Assembly: GCA_023249835.1 (NCBI GenBank)
Contig: JAHFBY010000113.1
Location: forward strand, 1 to 6,343
Reading direction: 5' to 3'
DNA length: 6,343 nucleotides
Origin: Elusimicrobiota bacterium
GTDB taxonomy: Bacteria; Elusimicrobiota; Elusimicrobia; 2-02-FULL-39-32
In this document: one piece after another, positions 5,258-6,343 of the stretch
Numbering within the stretch: the first letter of the stretch is position 1
Layout: each line of letters opens with the position of its first letter
Notes under the pieces: generated by a model
Seen by the model: the letters and a program-made list of their open reading frames with translations, nothing else
Told to the model about the DNA's origin: nothing
The model's database searches: none
Translations under genes and position numbers: made by a program

Positions 5258-6343
5258 ATGAGAAAAACCACCCTGCATCTTTTGGCGTTCATTTCCGGAT
5301 TTGTAGTGTTGTCCTTGGAAATATTGGCTTTCCGCATGTTGGCCCCTTACTTTGGCAGCAACGTGTTCGTATCGGGGTCGGTTATTACGGTAATTTTGAC
5401 TTTGTTGTCGGCCGGATATTATTGCGGAGGTTGGTTAGCTGACCGCAAACCAAACGGCAATTACTTTTATTGGATATTTGGCGTAAGCGCGCTCAATCTC
5501 ACGATCACCTTATTTTTTTATTCGAGCGCGCTTAACTTATTCAGCAGGTATTCTACCGTAGGAGGGGCGGTTCTGTCTTCTTTGGCGCTGTATACCCTGC
5601 CGGTCCTAATGCTCAGCATGGTCTCCCCTTTGTTAATCAAACTGCATGCAGAGTCTTCCGGCGTGGGCAGGAGCGCAGGGAACGTGTACGCTGTGTCTAC
5701 CCTGGGCAGCATCTTAGGCTCTATCCTCACCACTTTTGTGCTCGTTCCATTTTTAGGGGTAAAATCTTCGCTGTTTGTGAATATAATATTATTAGTCGTG
5801 GCCGGCGCCTTAGTGCGCGCCCGTCACTTTGTTCCATTTTTAGGGGTTTCTTTGCTGCTGGTACCCGTACTCAAAAAACCAAATTCAGATTATGTTTACT
5901 ATAAGGAATCAGCCTACAACTCCATTTTTGTGGTGGACTTAAACGGGATTCGGATTTTGCGGTTAAACCAAAACCGCGGGGCGCATTCCTCTTCCCTGCA
6001 TGCGGACGGGCTCACCCATCTGATGGTCGACGACTTTTTATTCGGACCGCAATTAACCGCGGTAAAAAATATCCTGATATTAGGCGGCGGAGCAGGGAGC
6101 TCCGCGGAACAGATGCATCGCTTTTATCATCCCGACCGCATTGACGTGCTTGAAATTGACCCGGAAGTTTCAAAAACAGCTCCTTATTTGCGGTTAACGC
6201 TTGCCGGGGTAAACGTCATTAATGAAGATGGCAGGAGATATCTTAAAACCAATAACCAATTATACGATATGGTGGAGTTGGACATGTTTTCGGGAAGCAT
6301 TTATATCCCTTACTACGTTGCCACAAAAGAGTTCTTCAGCGAG
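5258..6343 (+). CDS. Fused MFS/spermidine-synthase-like protein, 5' part (runs off window)
   Basis: The open frame starts at ATG 5258 and continues to the last base (362 codons, 3' end missing). Residues 1-205 form about seven membrane helices. The first pair carries family hallmarks: SGFVVLSLEILAFRMLAPYFG (E21, R26, G33) and GGWLADR (G57-G58, D62, R63). Residues 215-362 are a spermidine-synthase-type Rossmann domain facing the cytoplasm. They include LILGGGAG (274-280), VLEIDPEV (297-304; E299 would hold the SAM ribose), EDGRRYL (323-329) and D342 in LDMFSG, followed by IP and TKEFF. This order matches 'fused MFS/spermidine synthase' proteins. The classical GGGDG Asp is Ala279 and the second Asp of the DxxDP motif is missing (S345), so true polyamine aminopropyl transfer is doubtful; the substrate is unknown. 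ATG 5258 is chosen because it begins the first membrane helix with a basic MRK and sits 17 nt after TATAAT. The gene is divergent from the large minus-strand gene. Confidence 0.92.
   Translation, partial: MRKTTLHLLAFISGFVVLSLEILAFRMLAPYFGSNVFVSGSVITVILTLLSAGYYCGGWLADRKPNGNYFYWIFGVSALNLTITLFFYSSALNLFSRYSTVGGAVLSSLALYTLPVLMLSMVSPLLIKLHAESSGVGRSAGNVYAVSTLGSILGSILTTFVLVPFLGVKSSLFVNIILLVVAGALVRARHFVPFLGVSLLLVPVLKKPNSDYVYYKESAYNSIFVVDLNGIRILRLNQNRGAHSSSLHADGLTHLMVDDFLFGPQLTAVKNILILGGGAGSSAEQMHRFYHPDRIDVLEIDPEVSKTAPYLRLTLAGVNVINEDGRRYLKTNNQLYDMVELDMFSGSIYIPYYVATKEFFSE

Noticed and set aside
5164..5442. A 92-codon plus-strand open frame from a TTG in the divergent gap
   Set aside because: It overlaps the fused MFS gene in another frame, its start is a TTG without a ribosome site, and its product has no family-like features. 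It is a shadow frame.

Overview
The window is bacterial DNA with a G+C content that looks mid-range by eye. It uses the standard code (TGA, TAG and ATG behave normally) and has compact, mostly convergent or divergent gene packing. Nothing in it fixes the taxon. A very large, poorly recognisable secreted or membrane protein beside a group II truncated hemoglobin and a fused MFS/spermidine-synthase-like protein would fit an uncultivated bacterial lineage; that is an inference only.

Layout: (1) bases 1-684, plus strand, the 3' end of an unrecognised, helix-rich cytoplasmic-type protein whose start lies outside the window. (2) 764-1219, plus strand, a group II (GlbO-type) truncated hemoglobin with a proline-rich N-terminal extension and a -10-like box placed so that the mRNA would be leaderless. 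(3) A 114-bp convergent gap with a strong palindrome (1308-1337) that overlaps the stop codon of the next gene. (4) 1334-5062, minus strand, one huge gene for a 1242-residue protein with a signal peptide. It has two homologous multi-helix membrane modules, one near each end, flanking about 690 residues of helical, Asn/Gln-rich sequence. (5) A 195-bp divergent promoter region. (6) 5258 to the window end, plus strand, the first 362 codons of a fused MFS/spermidine-synthase-like protein.

The most interesting object is the 1242-residue protein. Its two membrane modules align almost without gaps (26 of 60 identical by hand count in the core, 13 of 18 in the preceding helix). Each begins with L-E-x-L-H-[FY]-L-G-L-R, which looks like a site-2-protease (M50) HExxH helix whose first histidine has become leucine. 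I propose, as a hypothesis, a duplicated pseudoprotease-like membrane scaffold holding a large, probably extracytoplasmic domain. A second pattern is that all three visible gene starts lack a good Shine-Dalgarno sequence and have a -10-like box 6 to 17 nt upstream, predicting leaderless or very short-leader mRNAs. No pathway links the four genes; each appears to be its own transcription unit apart from the possible pair 1-684 / 764-1219.
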